Source: Corallococcus macrosporus DSM 14697
GTDB taxonomy: Bacteria > Myxococcota > Myxococcia > Myxococcales > Myxococcaceae
Reading direction: 5' to 3'
NCBI RefSeq assembly: GCF_002305895.1
Contig: NZ_CP022203.1
Coordinates: 5,862,001 to 5,926,000, forward strand
Length of the DNA: 64,000 bases
Below the pieces are notes generated by a model. That model was given only the letters and a program-made list of their open reading frames with translations. It was not told the origin of the DNA and searched no databases. Position numbers and translations under genes: made by a program. Below are positions 1 to 8,876 of the stretch, piece after piece. Every line of letters begins with the position of its first letter. Position 1 is the first letter of the stretch.

Positions 1-396
1 ACCCGGCAGCGCCTTCTCCTTGCCGGACAGCTCCATCTCCTCCAACAGCGCGCGGCCTCGCTCTTCCCAATCCTCCACGCCGTAGAGCCGGGCCGTGAAG
101 TTCAGGTGCTCCCACACCGTGAGGTATTCGAAGAAGCGGGGCTCGTCCGGCAGGAAGGCCAGCTCGCGCTTCGCGTCCACGGGCGTTCGCGCCAGGTCAT
201 GCCCCGCCACCAGCACGCGGCCCGAGGTGGGCGGCAGGATGCCCGCGAGGCACCGCAGCGTGGACGTCTTCCCCGCGCCGTTGGGCCCCACCAGCCCGAG
301 CACCTCGCCGGGCGCCACCTCGAAGGTGAGCCCCTGGACGGCCTTCAGCTCGCCGTAAGCCTTCTCCAGACCCTCCACCCGCAGGACGGAATCCAT
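1..396 (-). CDS. ABC transporter ATP-binding protein, 5' part only (cut by the left edge)
   Basis: The first 132 residues of an ABC-type ATPase are readable before the gene leaves the window. The frame opens with ATG at 396 and carries a Walker A motif GPNGAGKT around residues 35-42. It continues through TLRCLAGILPPTSG and a Q-loop-region segment ending in FFEYLTVWEHLNF. This pattern is typical of the single-domain cytoplasmic ATPases of ABC-2-type exporters (gliding/CcmA/DrrA-like). The signature motif, Walker B and the partner permease lie outside the window, so the substrate cannot be given. The receiver gene on its upstream side ends only 18 bases away, so the two may be co-transcribed. 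Confidence 0.85.
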   Translation of the reverse strand, partial: MDSVLRVEGLEKAYGELKAVQGLTFEVAPGEVLGLVGPNGAGKTSTLRCLAGILPPTSGRVLVAGHDLARTPVDAKRELAFLPDEPRFFEYLTVWEHLNFTARLYGVEDWEERGRALLEEMELSGKEKALPG

Positions 397-414
397 TCGC
401 GCGCGCTCTCGCCT

Positions 415-795
415 TCAGTCCAGCTTCAGCAACTCGCGAACGGTATCCAGCACGACCTTCGCCTGCACGGGTTTCACCAGGTACGCGCTCGCGCCCAGCT
501 TCATCGCGCGCTCCCGGTCCGCCGCCGCGCCCTCCGTGGTGACGACGATGATGGGGACGCCGCGGTGCTCGGCCGTCTGCCGGATGTGGCTGATGAGCTT
601 CAGCCCGTCCATGAGCGGCATGTTGATGTCCGTGAGCACCAGGTCGAAGCGGCCCTGCGTGAGCTTCTTCAAGCCCTCGGCGCCGTCCTGCGCCTCGGTG
701 CACACCACGCCGGTGAGGCGCTGCAGCGCGTACATGATGCTGCGCCGCATGGCCTGCGAGTCATCCACCACCAGGGCTCGAATCTGCTGCGTCAT
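415..795 (-). CDS. Single-domain CheY-like response regulator, last gene of the chemosensory operon
   Basis: 126-residue stand-alone receiver domain. The phosphorylation site is complete: acidic pair D11-D12, acceptor D56 in LTDINMP, T86 in VVTTEG and K108 in YLVKP. It has no output domain, so it should act by protein contact, as CheY does, or as a phosphate sink for the CheA encoded about 5.5 kb upstream. It sits 41 bases downstream of cheB on the same strand. A second receiver of similar length lies directly upstream of cheA, so the cluster has two CheY proteins, one at each end. Which one is the output is not visible from sequence. Confidence 0.88.
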   Translation of the reverse strand: MTQQIRALVVDDSQAMRRSIMYALQRLTGVVCTEAQDGAEGLKKLTQGRFDLVLTDINMPLMDGLKLISHIRQTAEHRGVPIIVVTTEGAAADRERAMKLGASAYLVKPVQAKVVLDTVRELLKLD

Positions 796-836
796 GGGCG
801 GCGGACGTTAGCACCCACGGGGCGGCCGCTGGCGGT

Positions 837-1874
837 TCAGCGTCTCCGCCGCGCCAGGGCCGCGAGCGCCGGGCCGATGTCTCCCAGTGGAATCACCCGC
901 TTCACCGCCCCCGTGGCGATGGCCTCGCCCGGCATGCCGAACACCACCGAGGTCTCCTCCGACTGCGCCCAGACCTCGCCCTCGGCGCGGTGCACCTCGC
1001 GCGCGCCCTCCGCCCCGTCCGCCCCCATGCCCGTCAGCACCACCCCCAGGGCCTTGGCGCCCAGCACCTGCGCCATGCTGGTGAAGAGCCGGTCCACGCT
1101 GGGCGCGTACTTGTCCACGGCGGTGGGCGGCGGCGTGTGCAGCTCCAGCCGGGAGCCGCGCTCGGCCACCACCATGTGCCGCCCGCCGGGCGCGATGTAC
1201 ACGTGCCCGGGCTGCACCAGGTCTCCGTCGCGCGCCTCCGTCACGGTGAAGGGCCCGATGCGGTCCAACCGGTCCGCGAAGGCGCGGGTGAACTGCGGCG
1301 GCATGTGCTGGCAGACCAGCACGCACGGCGTGGGCTCCACGGCCAGGCCCTCCAGCACCCGCTGCACCGCGGGGGGCCCACCCGTGGACGCGCCGATGGC
1401 CACCACCAGCGGCGGCTCGCCCGCGACCGCCATGGCACGCGCCCCCGGCGCCGCGTGCCGGTGGCCGGGGCGCACGTGCCGCGCCGCACGGACCTTCTCC
1501 AGCAGCTCCACGCGGAGCGCCTCCATGGCCTCGAAGGTGGGGTGCTGCGGCTTGGCGATGAAGTCGAAGGCCCCCAGGTCCAGCGCCTTGAAGACGTCCG
1601 AGCGGTGCGAATAGCTGGAGATGACGATGACGGGCGTGGGCGCGGTGCGCATCAGCAGGCGCAGGAACGTGTAGCCGCCGAGCTTCGGCATCTCCAAATC
1701 CAGCGTCACCACGTCGGGCTTCAGCTCCACGACCTTCTTCAGCCCCTCCTCGCCATCCGCCGCGCGGTCCACCACGCGCACGTCCGCGTCCGACTCCAGC
1801 ATGTTGGAGAGGGTGCGCCGGTTGTGCGCCGAGTCGTCGATGACCAACACGGAGATGACGTCCTTGCTGCTCAT
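837..1874 (-). CDS. cheB: Chemotaxis response regulator protein-glutamate methylesterase CheB
   Basis: 345 residues, the usual CheB length. An N-terminal receiver (about 1-125, D59 in TLDLEMPKLGG) is joined to a C-terminal methylesterase domain (about 150-345). The catalytic triad can be read as S163 in GASTGG, H190 in CQHMPPQFT and D286 in GMGADGAEG. CheB removes methyl groups from, or deamidates, glutamyl side chains of chemoreceptors for adaptation. The ATG at 1874 overlaps the cheR stop codon in an ATGA, implying coupled translation of the two opposing adaptation enzymes. The open frame extends further upstream, but only this start fits the receiver N-terminus. The target receptor is not encoded in this window. 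Confidence 0.95.
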   Translation of the reverse strand: MSSKDVISVLVIDDSAHNRRTLSNMLESDADVRVVDRAADGEEGLKKVVELKPDVVTLDLEMPKLGGYTFLRLLMRTAPTPVIVISSYSHRSDVFKALDLGAFDFIAKPQHPTFEAMEALRVELLEKVRAARHVRPGHRHAAPGARAMAVAGEPPLVVAIGASTGGPPAVQRVLEGLAVEPTPCVLVCQHMPPQFTRAFADRLDRIGPFTVTEARDGDLVQPGHVYIAPGGRHMVVAERGSRLELHTPPPTAVDKYAPSVDRLFTSMAQVLGAKALGVVLTGMGADGAEGAREVHRAEGEVWAQSEETSVVFGMPGEAIATGAVKRVIPLGDIGPALAALARRRR

Positions 1875-2743
1875 CGGCGCCCTCCTTCGTCCAGCTCGGG
1901 CCTCCGGTACACCAGGTCGCCCCGCAGGTGAACGAACTCGAAGTCCGCGCCCAGGCTCAGCAGATTCTCCGAGTGTCCCAGCAGCAGGTGCCCCCCCGGC
2001 ACCAGCCGCTCCCGGACGATGCGCAGGAACTTCTTGCGCGCCGCCAGGTCGAAGTAGATGAGCACGTTGCGGCAGAACACCACGTCCATGCGGGGCACCA
2101 GCTTGCTGCCCGCCTCGTCCAGCAGGTTGTGGTGGCCAAAGGACACCCAGGCGCGGACCTCGTCGCGCACGCGCACCCGGTTGTTGCCCAGCGGAACGAA
2201 GTGGCGCTCCAGCAGCTCCGGCGAGGTGGCGCGCAGCGCGGAAGGCCCGTACTCCGCCCGCCGCGCCATGGCCAGCACGCGCCGGGAGATGTCCGTGCCG
2301 AGCACCTCCACGTCCCAGTCGTCGAAGCGGCGGCTGTCCTTCAGGAGCATGGCCAGCGTGTAGGCCTCCTCCCCGGAAGAGCAGCCCGCGGACCACACCC
2401 GCAGGCGCCGCAGCCGCGCGTTGCGCTGCTCCACCACCGGGAGGAGCTCGTCCGTGAAGGCCTTGAGCTGCGTGGGCTCGCGGAAGAAGTACGTCTCGTG
2501 CGTGGTGAGGGACTCGACGGCCGCCTCCAGTTCGGCGTGCCGGTTGGCGTCGTAGCGCAGGTAGCGGTGATAGGCGCCGTAGTCCGGCAGCCCCAGCAGC
2601 TCCAGCCGGGGCCAGAGCCGGCGCTCCATCACGAACTTCATGTCCTCGTGCACCAGGATGCCGCAGTGCGAGTACACGTGGTCCCGGAGGAGGCGGAACT
2701 CCTCCGCTGACATCTCCGGCCGGCCGTCGTCGAAGCGTGCCAT
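1871..2743 (-). CDS. cheR: Chemoreceptor glutamate O-methyltransferase CheR
   Basis: 290 residues. The N-terminal helical CheR domain (MSAEEFRLLRDHVYSHCGI) is followed by a SAM-dependent methyltransferase fold. Motif I-like WSAGCSSGEEAYTLAM, GTDISRRVLAMARRAEYG and FCRNVLIYF are the characteristic CheR signatures. It methylates receptor glutamates using S-adenosylmethionine. The start is placed at ATG 2743 because the residues upstream in the same frame are arginine/tryptophan-rich, as expected for a shadow frame. It follows the HEAT-repeat gene by 10 bases and overlaps cheB by four bases. Confidence 0.95.
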   Translation of the reverse strand: MARFDDGRPEMSAEEFRLLRDHVYSHCGILVHEDMKFVMERRLWPRLELLGLPDYGAYHRYLRYDANRHAELEAAVESLTTHETYFFREPTQLKAFTDELLPVVEQRNARLRRLRVWSAGCSSGEEAYTLAMLLKDSRRFDDWDVEVLGTDISRRVLAMARRAEYGPSALRATSPELLERHFVPLGNNRVRVRDEVRAWVSFGHHNLLDEAGSKLVPRMDVVFCRNVLIYFDLAARKKFLRIVRERLVPGGHLLLGHSENLLSLGADFEFVHLRGDLVYRRPELDEGGRR

Positions 2744-2753
2744 GGAGCCCCCT

Positions 2754-4733
2754 TCAGCGCCGGAGCAGGCGCTCCACGGCCTCGGAGAGGGCACGCAGCG
2801 CCAGGGCGTCCGACTCCGCCTCCAGCGCCTCCCGGGCGGCGACCAGACACTCTGGCCCCGCCGAATCTCCCAGCACCCGCGCCGCCGCCGCGCGGACATC
2901 CCACCGCGCGTGGCGCAGCAGGGACAGCGCCAGCGTCACGCCGGCCGAGGACTCCGCCCCCGCCGCCAGCGCCGCCTTCACCACCTCCACGTCCGAATGC
3001 CCCGCCGCGTCGCGCAACACCCCCGGCCCCGCCGCCCCCATCCTCGCCAGGGCCCGCACCGCGGCCACCGCCAGCGCGCCGTCGGCGTCCCGCGTCAGCG
3101 CCACCAGGTCCGGGACCCGCTCCAACGCGCCGCTGTCCCCCGCCGCCTCCACCGCGGCCACTCGCACGGAGGCGTCCTCGTCCCGAAGCGCCGGCGACAG
3201 CAGCGCGCCCGCGTCCGCGCCGCCCAGGCGGGCCAGGGCCCGGACCCCCGCGATGCGCACCGGAACGGCTTCGTCCGCGAGCGCGGCGCGCACCAGCTCG
3301 CGTCCGACGTCACCGTCCAGCTCACAGGCCGCCACCACCGCCGCCGTGCGCCAGCGCGCGTCCTCGTCCCGCGCCAGCCGCTTCAACGTGGGCAGGGCCG
3401 GCACGCCGCCCACCCGGGCCAGGGCGGCGACGGCCGCGGGCGTGGCCCTGCGCGCCACCGCGTCCTCCAGCGCCTCCAGCACCGCCGGCCGGCAGGACTC
3501 CGCCAGCCCCGCCAGCGCGCGCGACGCCGCCCCCGCCTGGGCTGGCTCCTCCAGGAGCGCGACGAGCGGCGACACGGCCGTGGACGCCCCCGTGCGGCCC
3601 AGCGCGCGCACCACCACCGCGCGGAGCTCGTCCTCCACCCACTCCAGCACCGCGCACAACGGCGCCACCGCCGAGGCGTCCACCAGCTCCACCAGCGCCT
3701 CGGCCGCCGCGGCCCGCGCGGGGAGCGACAATTCCCCCAGGCCCCGCAGCAACGCGCGACCGCCGTCCGGCCCCAGCCTGCCCAGCGTGTGCAACACCTC
3801 GCGCAGCAGCCGCGCCTCGCGCGCGCACTCCGCCACCGGCAGCGCCAGCGTCGCATCCGCCAGCGACGCCACGGCCACCAACGCGCCCGCGCGGACCCGG
3901 ACGTCGTCGGACGCCAGCGCCTCGGCCAGTCGAGGGCGCAGCCCCGACAGCGGCTGGAGCGCCTCGCGCACCCCGGCCTCGAGCGCGCCGCGCCTCGGGC
4001 CCGCCGCGTCCGCCGCCTGGGTCCCCAGCGCGGACAACGCGGCCTCGCGCACCGAGCGCAGCCCGGACGTCAGGCCCTGGCAGATGCGCGCCGTGGCGTC
4101 CGCGTCCGGGATGAGCCCCAGCATCCGGTACGCGCTTCGCTGGAGCCGTGGGTCCTCCAGCAGCGCCTCCACCACCGGCAGGGGCGCCGCGTGCCGCAGC
4201 AGCGTCAGCCCCTCCAGCGCGGACAGGCGCAGCAGGGGCTCGGGCTCCTCCAGCAGGGCCTCCAGCGCGGCCATGGCCTTCGCGCCGCCGATGCGGCCCA
4301 GGGCCTCCGCGGCGGACACGCGCACGTTGAGGTCCGCGTCCGACAACGCGCGCACCAGGGCGGCCGCCGCCTCACGCTGTCCCAGTTGCCCCAGGATGTC
4401 CGCGGCGAACTTGCGCTGGTCCGGGTCCGGATGCGCCAGCAGCTCCACCAGCGGGCCCAGCGCGGCGCTGCCCAGCCCCGCGAGCGCCTCCGCGGCCGCG
4501 TTGCGAGCGCCCGTCTCGCCCCGCTCGCCCAGCACGGCGATGAGCCGGGCCGCCAGCTCGCTGGAGGCGGGCATCCGCTTGAGGGCCTCCGCCGCGACGT
4601 GGCGCACGCGCCAGCTCTCATCGTGCAAGCCGACGACGAGAATCTCCAGGACACCCGCGGTGCAGGGGTCCAGCGATTGAAGCGCGAGGTAGCGGGCCTC
4701 CTCCGCCGCCGGGAGCTCGGGGCGGGGGCTCAT
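2754..4733 (-). CDS. HEAT-repeat protein of the chemosensory cluster
   Basis: 659 residues made almost entirely of HEAT/PBS-lyase-type helical repeats of about 30 residues. Recurring patterns are VRxxAAEALxRxG and LxxLLxxPxPxLRxxAL (for example VRVSAAEALGRIGG and VRVAAVEAAGDSG). There is no signal peptide or membrane segment, so it is probably a cytoplasmic alpha-solenoid scaffold. Its ATG overlaps the stop of the small membrane-protein gene (ATGA) and cheR follows within 10 bases, so it is an integral operon member. HEAT proteins linked to Che clusters are known in M. xanthus (Cpc7 of the Che7 system, from memory). The partner here is unknown. A role as adaptor between the kinase array and a non-flagellar output is inference. 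Confidence 0.88.
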   Translation of the reverse strand: MSPRPELPAAEEARYLALQSLDPCTAGVLEILVVGLHDESWRVRHVAAEALKRMPASSELAARLIAVLGERGETGARNAAAEALAGLGSAALGPLVELLAHPDPDQRKFAADILGQLGQREAAAALVRALSDADLNVRVSAAEALGRIGGAKAMAALEALLEEPEPLLRLSALEGLTLLRHAAPLPVVEALLEDPRLQRSAYRMLGLIPDADATARICQGLTSGLRSVREAALSALGTQAADAAGPRRGALEAGVREALQPLSGLRPRLAEALASDDVRVRAGALVAVASLADATLALPVAECAREARLLREVLHTLGRLGPDGGRALLRGLGELSLPARAAAAEALVELVDASAVAPLCAVLEWVEDELRAVVVRALGRTGASTAVSPLVALLEEPAQAGAASRALAGLAESCRPAVLEALEDAVARRATPAAVAALARVGGVPALPTLKRLARDEDARWRTAAVVAACELDGDVGRELVRAALADEAVPVRIAGVRALARLGGADAGALLSPALRDEDASVRVAAVEAAGDSGALERVPDLVALTRDADGALAVAAVRALARMGAAGPGVLRDAAGHSDVEVVKAALAAGAESSAGVTLALSLLRHARWDVRAAAARVLGDSAGPECLVAAREALEAESDALALRALSEAVERLLRR

Positions 4734-5110
4734 GGGTCGAAGACCTGGTCGGACCCTGGCTGGAGATAGAACCAGAGGGCGTAGGCCCCCAGCGCCGTGC
4801 CCAGCGGGACGTTGGGAATGGCGAGGATGCCCAGCACCAGCGTCAACGTCCTCGCCCAGGACTTGCGCTTCAACAACCCGAGGCCCGTGATGACGCCGGG
4901 CAGCCCCAGCAGCCCGATGCACCCGCCCACGCCCATGCCCACGGCCACGATCAGCGCCCGCTCCTCGGGGTCCGCCGTCGGCAACGTCCCGCCGATGACC
5001 CCGATGAAGAGCATCACCCCCACTCCGATGAGCAAGGACAGCCCGTTGATGACGATGAAGAGGACGCCGAGGATTCGACGGTGCTGCTCCAACCCTGATT
5101 CGCTCACCAC
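4730..5110 (-). CDS. Small integral membrane protein within the che operon, function unknown
   Basis: 126 residues with about three hydrophobic segments: near 14-38 (ILGVLFIVINGLSLLIGVGV), near 53-80, and near 88-112. A short positively charged loop (LKRKSWAR) separates the last two. I do not recognise a named family; the look is that of small DUF4064/DUF805-like membrane proteins. It lies between a cheW gene (18 bases upstream) and the HEAT-repeat gene, with which it shares an ATGA overlap, so it is co-expressed with the chemosensory genes. It could anchor the HEAT protein or sense the membrane state; nothing in the sequence decides this. Confidence 0.75.
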   Translation of the reverse strand: MVSESGLEQHRRILGVLFIVINGLSLLIGVGVMLFIGVIGGTLPTADPEERALIVAVGMGVGGCIGLLGLPGVITGLGLLKRKSWARTLTLVLGILAIPNVPLGTALGAYALWFYLQPGSDQVFDP

Positions 5111-5128
5111 GCTCCCCCTTGGGTGCGA

Positions 5129-5653
5129 CTACGCCGGGTTTCTTGAAGACTCGCGCTCCAGCTCCACGCGCAGCAACGCCTTGAGGTCCAGCAGCAACCG
5201 GAGCCGGTCCGGCGGCCCGCAGACGCCGACGACGAAGGGCGAGTGCCCGGCCACCACCAGCGCGGGCGCGGGCTTGATGTCGCCCCGCCGGACCCGCAGC
5301 ACCTCCGCCACCCGGTCCACCTTCACCGCCAGACGCCGGCTCCCCAGCTTGCAGACCAGCAGCCGAGACTTCGGTGTCTCCGGGCCCGGCGCGCCCATGA
5401 GCCGGCAGCGCAGGTCCACCACCGGGAGGATGAGGCCGCGCAGGTGGAGCACCCCCTCCACGAAGGCCGGCGCGTGTGGAATGGGGGTGATGCGCTGCAA
5501 GGGGAGGATTTCCTCCACGCGCATGATGTCCAGCACGTACTCCTCCGCGCCGATGAAGAAGGCGCAGAGCTGCACCACCCCGTCCGCGGCCGAGGCCACC
5601 TCGTCGGGGACGGCGTGGGGACGCCGCGGGAGCAGGTTGACGGGGTCCTTCAT
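5129..5653 (-). CDS. cheW: CheW-like coupling protein (second of two)
   Basis: 174 residues; a CheW domain occupies about 25-165. Family features are LCAFFIGAEEYVLDIMRVEEIL, the P-x-P loop (ITPIPHAPAFVEGVLHLRG) and a hydrophobic core LPVVDLRCRL. CheW bridges receptors and CheA. The ATG at 5653 overlaps the stop of the preceding CheW-like gene (ATGA). Two different CheW-like proteins in one operon suggest either two receptor classes or one CheW specialised for the HEAT or membrane partner. Confidence 0.92.
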   Translation of the reverse strand: MKDPVNLLPRRPHAVPDEVASAADGVVQLCAFFIGAEEYVLDIMRVEEILPLQRITPIPHAPAFVEGVLHLRGLILPVVDLRCRLMGAPGPETPKSRLLVCKLGSRRLAVKVDRVAEVLRVRRGDIKPAPALVVAGHSPFVVGVCGPPDRLRLLLDLKALLRVELERESSRNPA

Positions 5654-6216
5654 GGTGCCAGCGCCTGTTCCGCGTCCAGGAGGATGTAGAGCGTGGGCCC
5701 ACGCCGGCCCATGCCCACCACGCAGTCCCTGTCACCCGTGCGCATCCCCGGCGGCGGCGCCTCCAGCATGGAGGGCTTGAGCTTCACCACGCCCACCACG
5801 CCATCCACCCACACCCCCGCGGGCCCCGCCGCCGTGCGCAGCACCAGGATGCGGGCGCTCCGGGGCGGCGCCGGCGCGTCCGGCCCGGCCACCAGGGGCG
5901 CCCGCTCCGCCAGCCGCAGGCGCACCTTGACGTCGTACACGGGCAGCAGCTCGCCGCGCAGGTTCATCACGCCCAGGAGCTGCGGCTCGGCCCGGGGAAT
6001 CTCCGTCAACGGGGGCACCTTGGAGATTTCACGCACCCCCCGGATGGGGACCGCGTAGCACTCCCCCTCCAGGCGGAAGGCCAGGTACTCCTCGGGCACC
6101 TCCTCGGGCGCCGAGGGCAACGCGCCGTCACTGCCCGCCGCGAAGTCCTGGAGCCCGGAGACGTCCTCGTCGGGACGGTAGAAGAAGTCGTCGAGCAGTT
6201 CCGAGAACCGGGACAC
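5650..6216 (-). CDS. cheW: CheW-like coupling protein (first of two, with N-terminal extension)
   Basis: 188 residues. A CheW domain spans about 43-188 (YLAFRLEGECYAVPIRGVREIS, then PQLLGVMNLRGELLPVYDVKVRL). It is preceded by an acidic 40-residue extension. The start is assigned to GTG 6216 (protein begins VSRFSELL), because a GGGGGC purine stretch lies just upstream and no in-frame ATG fits the domain boundary. It lies 44 bases downstream of cheA. It is distinct in sequence from the second CheW, so this is not a recent duplication. Confidence 0.88.
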   Translation of the reverse strand: MSRFSELLDDFFYRPDEDVSGLQDFAAGSDGALPSAPEEVPEEYLAFRLEGECYAVPIRGVREISKVPPLTEIPRAEPQLLGVMNLRGELLPVYDVKVRLRLAERAPLVAGPDAPAPPRSARILVLRTAAGPAGVWVDGVVGVVKLKPSMLEAPPPGMRTGDRDCVVGMGRRGPTLYILLDAEQALAP

Positions 6217-6260
6217 GGTGCCCCCAGGATAGCAGCCGGCGGGCCCGTCCGCAGCGAGGG

Positions 6261-8450
6261 TCAGGCGCGACGCCGCTCCAGGGCCATGCCCTCTTCCAGG
6301 AGCGCCGCCACGTCCAGCACCAGGACGGTGCGCCGGTTGCCCAGGTCGGTGGCCCCGGAGATGCCCCGGACGGACTGGAGCCGGCCCCCCAGGGGCTTGG
6401 TGACGATGTCCTGCTGGCCGTGCAGCTCGTCCACGGCGATGCCCAGGCGCTCCTGGGCCAGCCCCACCACCACCACGAAGTGGCGGCTCACCGGGCGCTC
6501 CGGCAGGGCGAACATGCGCGCCAGCCGCACGAAGGGCAGCGTCTGGCCACGCAGGTCCACCACCTCGCGCCGCTCCACGGTGCGGATGTCCCGGGGCTGG
6601 ACGGAGATGATTTCCAGCACGCTGTTGAGCGGCACCGCGTAGGTGCGGCCGCTGACGCCCACCAGCAGCGCGCGGATGATGGCCAGCGTGACGGGCAGCG
6701 TGAGGTGGAAGGCGGTGCCCTTTCCGCGCTCGCTCCACACGTCGATGATGCCGGACAGGTTGCCCAGGTTGTTCTTCACCACGTCCAGGCCCACGCCCCG
6801 GCCGGACAGCTCGGACACGCTGCGGGCGGTGGAGAAGCCGGGCTGGAAGATGAGGTTGAGCAGCTCGCGCCGGCTCAGCTCCTGGGCCTGCGCGAAGGTG
6901 ATGATACCCCGGGTGATGGCCACCTCCCGGACGCGCACCTCGTCGATGCCGGCGCCGTCATCGCTCACCTCGATGACGACGTGATTGCCCTTCTGCTCGG
7001 CGCGCAGGCCCACCACCGCGCGGCGGGACTTGCCCGCGGCCAGGCGGGCGTCGGGGGCTTCGACGCCGTGGTCGATGGCGTTGCGGATGAGGTGCATCAG
7101 CGGGTCGCTGAGCTCCTCGACGATGAGCTTGTCCAGCTCCACCTCGCCGCCGCTGATGGCGAGCTCGATCTCCTTCCCCGCCTCGCGGGTGATGCGACGC
7201 ACCAGCCGCGCCAGCTTGTCGAACACCTGGCCGACGGGGACCATGCGCGCTTCCAGCAGGCCTTCCTGGAGGGCCTCCAGCTTGCGCTCCAGCCCTCGCG
7301 TCTCGCGCGCCAGCTCCTGGCCGAACAGCTTGGACAGCGCCACCGCGCCGTCCTGCCGCGCGGACTCGGCGAGCCGCTGGAGGTTGGCCTTGATGAGCAG
7401 CAGCTCGCCCACCATGTTGATGAGGCCGTCCAGCCGCCCGATGTCCACGCGGACCGTCTGCGTCAGGGAGCGCAGGGACGTGTCCGCCGTCAGCGCCGCG
7501 GGCGGACTGTCGGAGGCGCCAGGCGGTGGCGGCGGCGCCACCGAGAGTCCCTTGGCGGGCACCTTCGCCGCGCCAGGCGTGGACCGGGCGGCCTTCTTCT
7601 TCCCGCCGCGCTTCGTCGGCGTCGAGTGCGCCTCGGACGTGCGAATCGTCGCGGCGGGCTGCGCGGCCTGGAGCAGCGCGTTCGTCGCGGTCGCCGCGGC
7701 TGGGCGCACCGCCAGGGGCGACAGCTCCGCGGGCGTCCCCTTCAGCCCCGCTTCCAGGGACGCGCGGTCGACCTGCGCGCCGAAAATCAGGTCGAACGCG
7801 ATGCCATGCGCCCCACCCGGCTGCGCGGACGGCAGCGTGCTGATGACCTCGCCCAGTGGCTTGAGCCTCGCGTTGAGGTCCGCCAGCCCCTTGTCGAAGT
7901 CGGACAAATCAAACGCGGCCCGAACGCGCCACAGCGCCACGCCCCGGCGCACGTTCTCCCGCAGCCGGTGCTCCTCGTACTCCGTGAAGACGGCGCGGAC
8001 CTGCGCGTCCAGCTCCAGCCGGTCCAGCGGATCATCCTCCGCCACGGCGACCGGGGCCCCCAGGGACGCCAGCCGCGCGGCCATCGCCTCCACGCGGCCC
8101 GACAGGAGCTCGCTCTCCGCGCCGCGCGCGGCCTCGCCCAGCAGCGCCTGGAACGCATCCAGGACTTCAATCAGCGCGTCCAGCACCGCGCCGTCCAGCA
8201 GCAGCTTCCCCAGCCGCAGCCGGTCCAGCAGGTCCTCCGTGCCGTGCGCCAGCCGGGAGATGCGCTCCTGGCCGAACAGCCCGGACAGGCCCTTGAGCGA
8301 ATGCGCCGCGCGGAAGATGCCGTTGACCAGGTCCGGGTCGGCCTCCTGGCCCCGGCGCTCGTCCAGGACGAGCAGGTCCCTGGCCAGGGCGTCCAGAATC
8401 TCCGTGGCCTCGGCCACGAACTCGGCCAGCGCCTTGCCCCCGGGACTCAC
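6261..8450 (-). CDS. cheA: Chemotaxis histidine kinase CheA
   Basis: 729-residue hybrid-free CheA. The P1/HPt domain is at 1-110, with phospho-acceptor H50 in FRAAHSLKG. A proline/alanine-rich linker (about 240-330) replaces a clear P2 domain. P3 dimerisation follows (about 335-400), then the P4 HATPase with N-box RNAIDHGVE, G1 VSDDGAGID and G2 GRGVGLDVV. The P5 CheW-like domain is about 590-729. The start is GTG 8450, overlapping the stop of the upstream cheY in a GTGA. CheA autophosphorylates and feeds CheY and CheB. Two receivers and CheB are linked. No chemoreceptor is seen, so the input must be encoded elsewhere or beyond the left edge. Confidence 0.95.
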   Translation of the reverse strand: MSPGGKALAEFVAEATEILDALARDLLVLDERRGQEADPDLVNGIFRAAHSLKGLSGLFGQERISRLAHGTEDLLDRLRLGKLLLDGAVLDALIEVLDAFQALLGEAARGAESELLSGRVEAMAARLASLGAPVAVAEDDPLDRLELDAQVRAVFTEYEEHRLRENVRRGVALWRVRAAFDLSDFDKGLADLNARLKPLGEVISTLPSAQPGGAHGIAFDLIFGAQVDRASLEAGLKGTPAELSPLAVRPAAATATNALLQAAQPAATIRTSEAHSTPTKRGGKKKAARSTPGAAKVPAKGLSVAPPPPPGASDSPPAALTADTSLRSLTQTVRVDIGRLDGLINMVGELLLIKANLQRLAESARQDGAVALSKLFGQELARETRGLERKLEALQEGLLEARMVPVGQVFDKLARLVRRITREAGKEIELAISGGEVELDKLIVEELSDPLMHLIRNAIDHGVEAPDARLAAGKSRRAVVGLRAEQKGNHVVIEVSDDGAGIDEVRVREVAITRGIITFAQAQELSRRELLNLIFQPGFSTARSVSELSGRGVGLDVVKNNLGNLSGIIDVWSERGKGTAFHLTLPVTLAIIRALLVGVSGRTYAVPLNSVLEIISVQPRDIRTVERREVVDLRGQTLPFVRLARMFALPERPVSRHFVVVVGLAQERLGIAVDELHGQQDIVTKPLGGRLQSVRGISGATDLGNRRTVLVLDVAALLEEGMALERRRA

Positions 8451-8821
8451 GGCAGCTTCAGGTAGCGCCGCAGGAGCGCTTCCAGGCTCCCGGGGAGGAA
8501 GGGCTTCACCAGGTACTCCGCGGCGCCCAGCGCGAGCCCACGCTCGCGGTCCTGGTCGCGTCCCTCCGTGGTGATGATGAAGAGCGGCACGTCGCGGTAG
8601 TTGGGGTTCTTCTTGACGAAGTTGATGAGCTCCAGCCCGTTGATGTCCGGCATGTTGATGTCGGTGATGATGAGCTCGAAGCGGTGACGCGGCAGCAGCT
8701 TCAGCGCTTCGAAGCCGCTCGAGGTCACCACCACCTCGACCCCCTCCACGGCCTCGACCATCGCCGCGATGTACTCGCGCGACGCTTTCGAGTCCTCGAC
8801 AATCAGCACCTTGACACGCAT
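8447..8821 (-). CDS. Single-domain CheY-like response regulator, first gene of the che operon
   Basis: 124-residue receiver with acceptor D54 (IITDINMP), T84 (FIITTEG) and K106 (YLVKP). The preferred start is ATG 8821 (MRVKVLIVED), which begins at beta-strand 1 and has a GGGGC stretch about 8 bases upstream. An ATG 24 bases earlier has no ribosome-binding-like sequence. It overlaps cheA by four bases and is therefore probably made in step with the kinase. The receiver at the other end of the operon shares the DINMP and TTEG motifs, pointing to two branches from one kinase. Confidence 0.88.
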   Translation of the reverse strand: MRVKVLIVEDSKASREYIAAMVEAVEGVEVVVTSSGFEALKLLPRHRFELIITDINMPDINGLELINFVKKNPNYRDVPLFIITTEGRDQDRERGLALGAAEYLVKPFLPGSLEALLRRYLKLP

Positions 8822-8876
8822 GTGCGCACGCCCCGAGCGGGGCATGCTAGCAGAAGGCCCGCCCGCCCGCCGAGCG

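Noticed and set aside
2640-4769. Long open frames opposite the HEAT-repeat gene (and similar ones opposite cheA, the PhoR-like kinase, SulP and the giant repeat protein)
   Set aside because: They are antisense shadows: arginine, alanine, histidine or serine-rich without domains, caused by the high G+C at third codon positions of the real genes.
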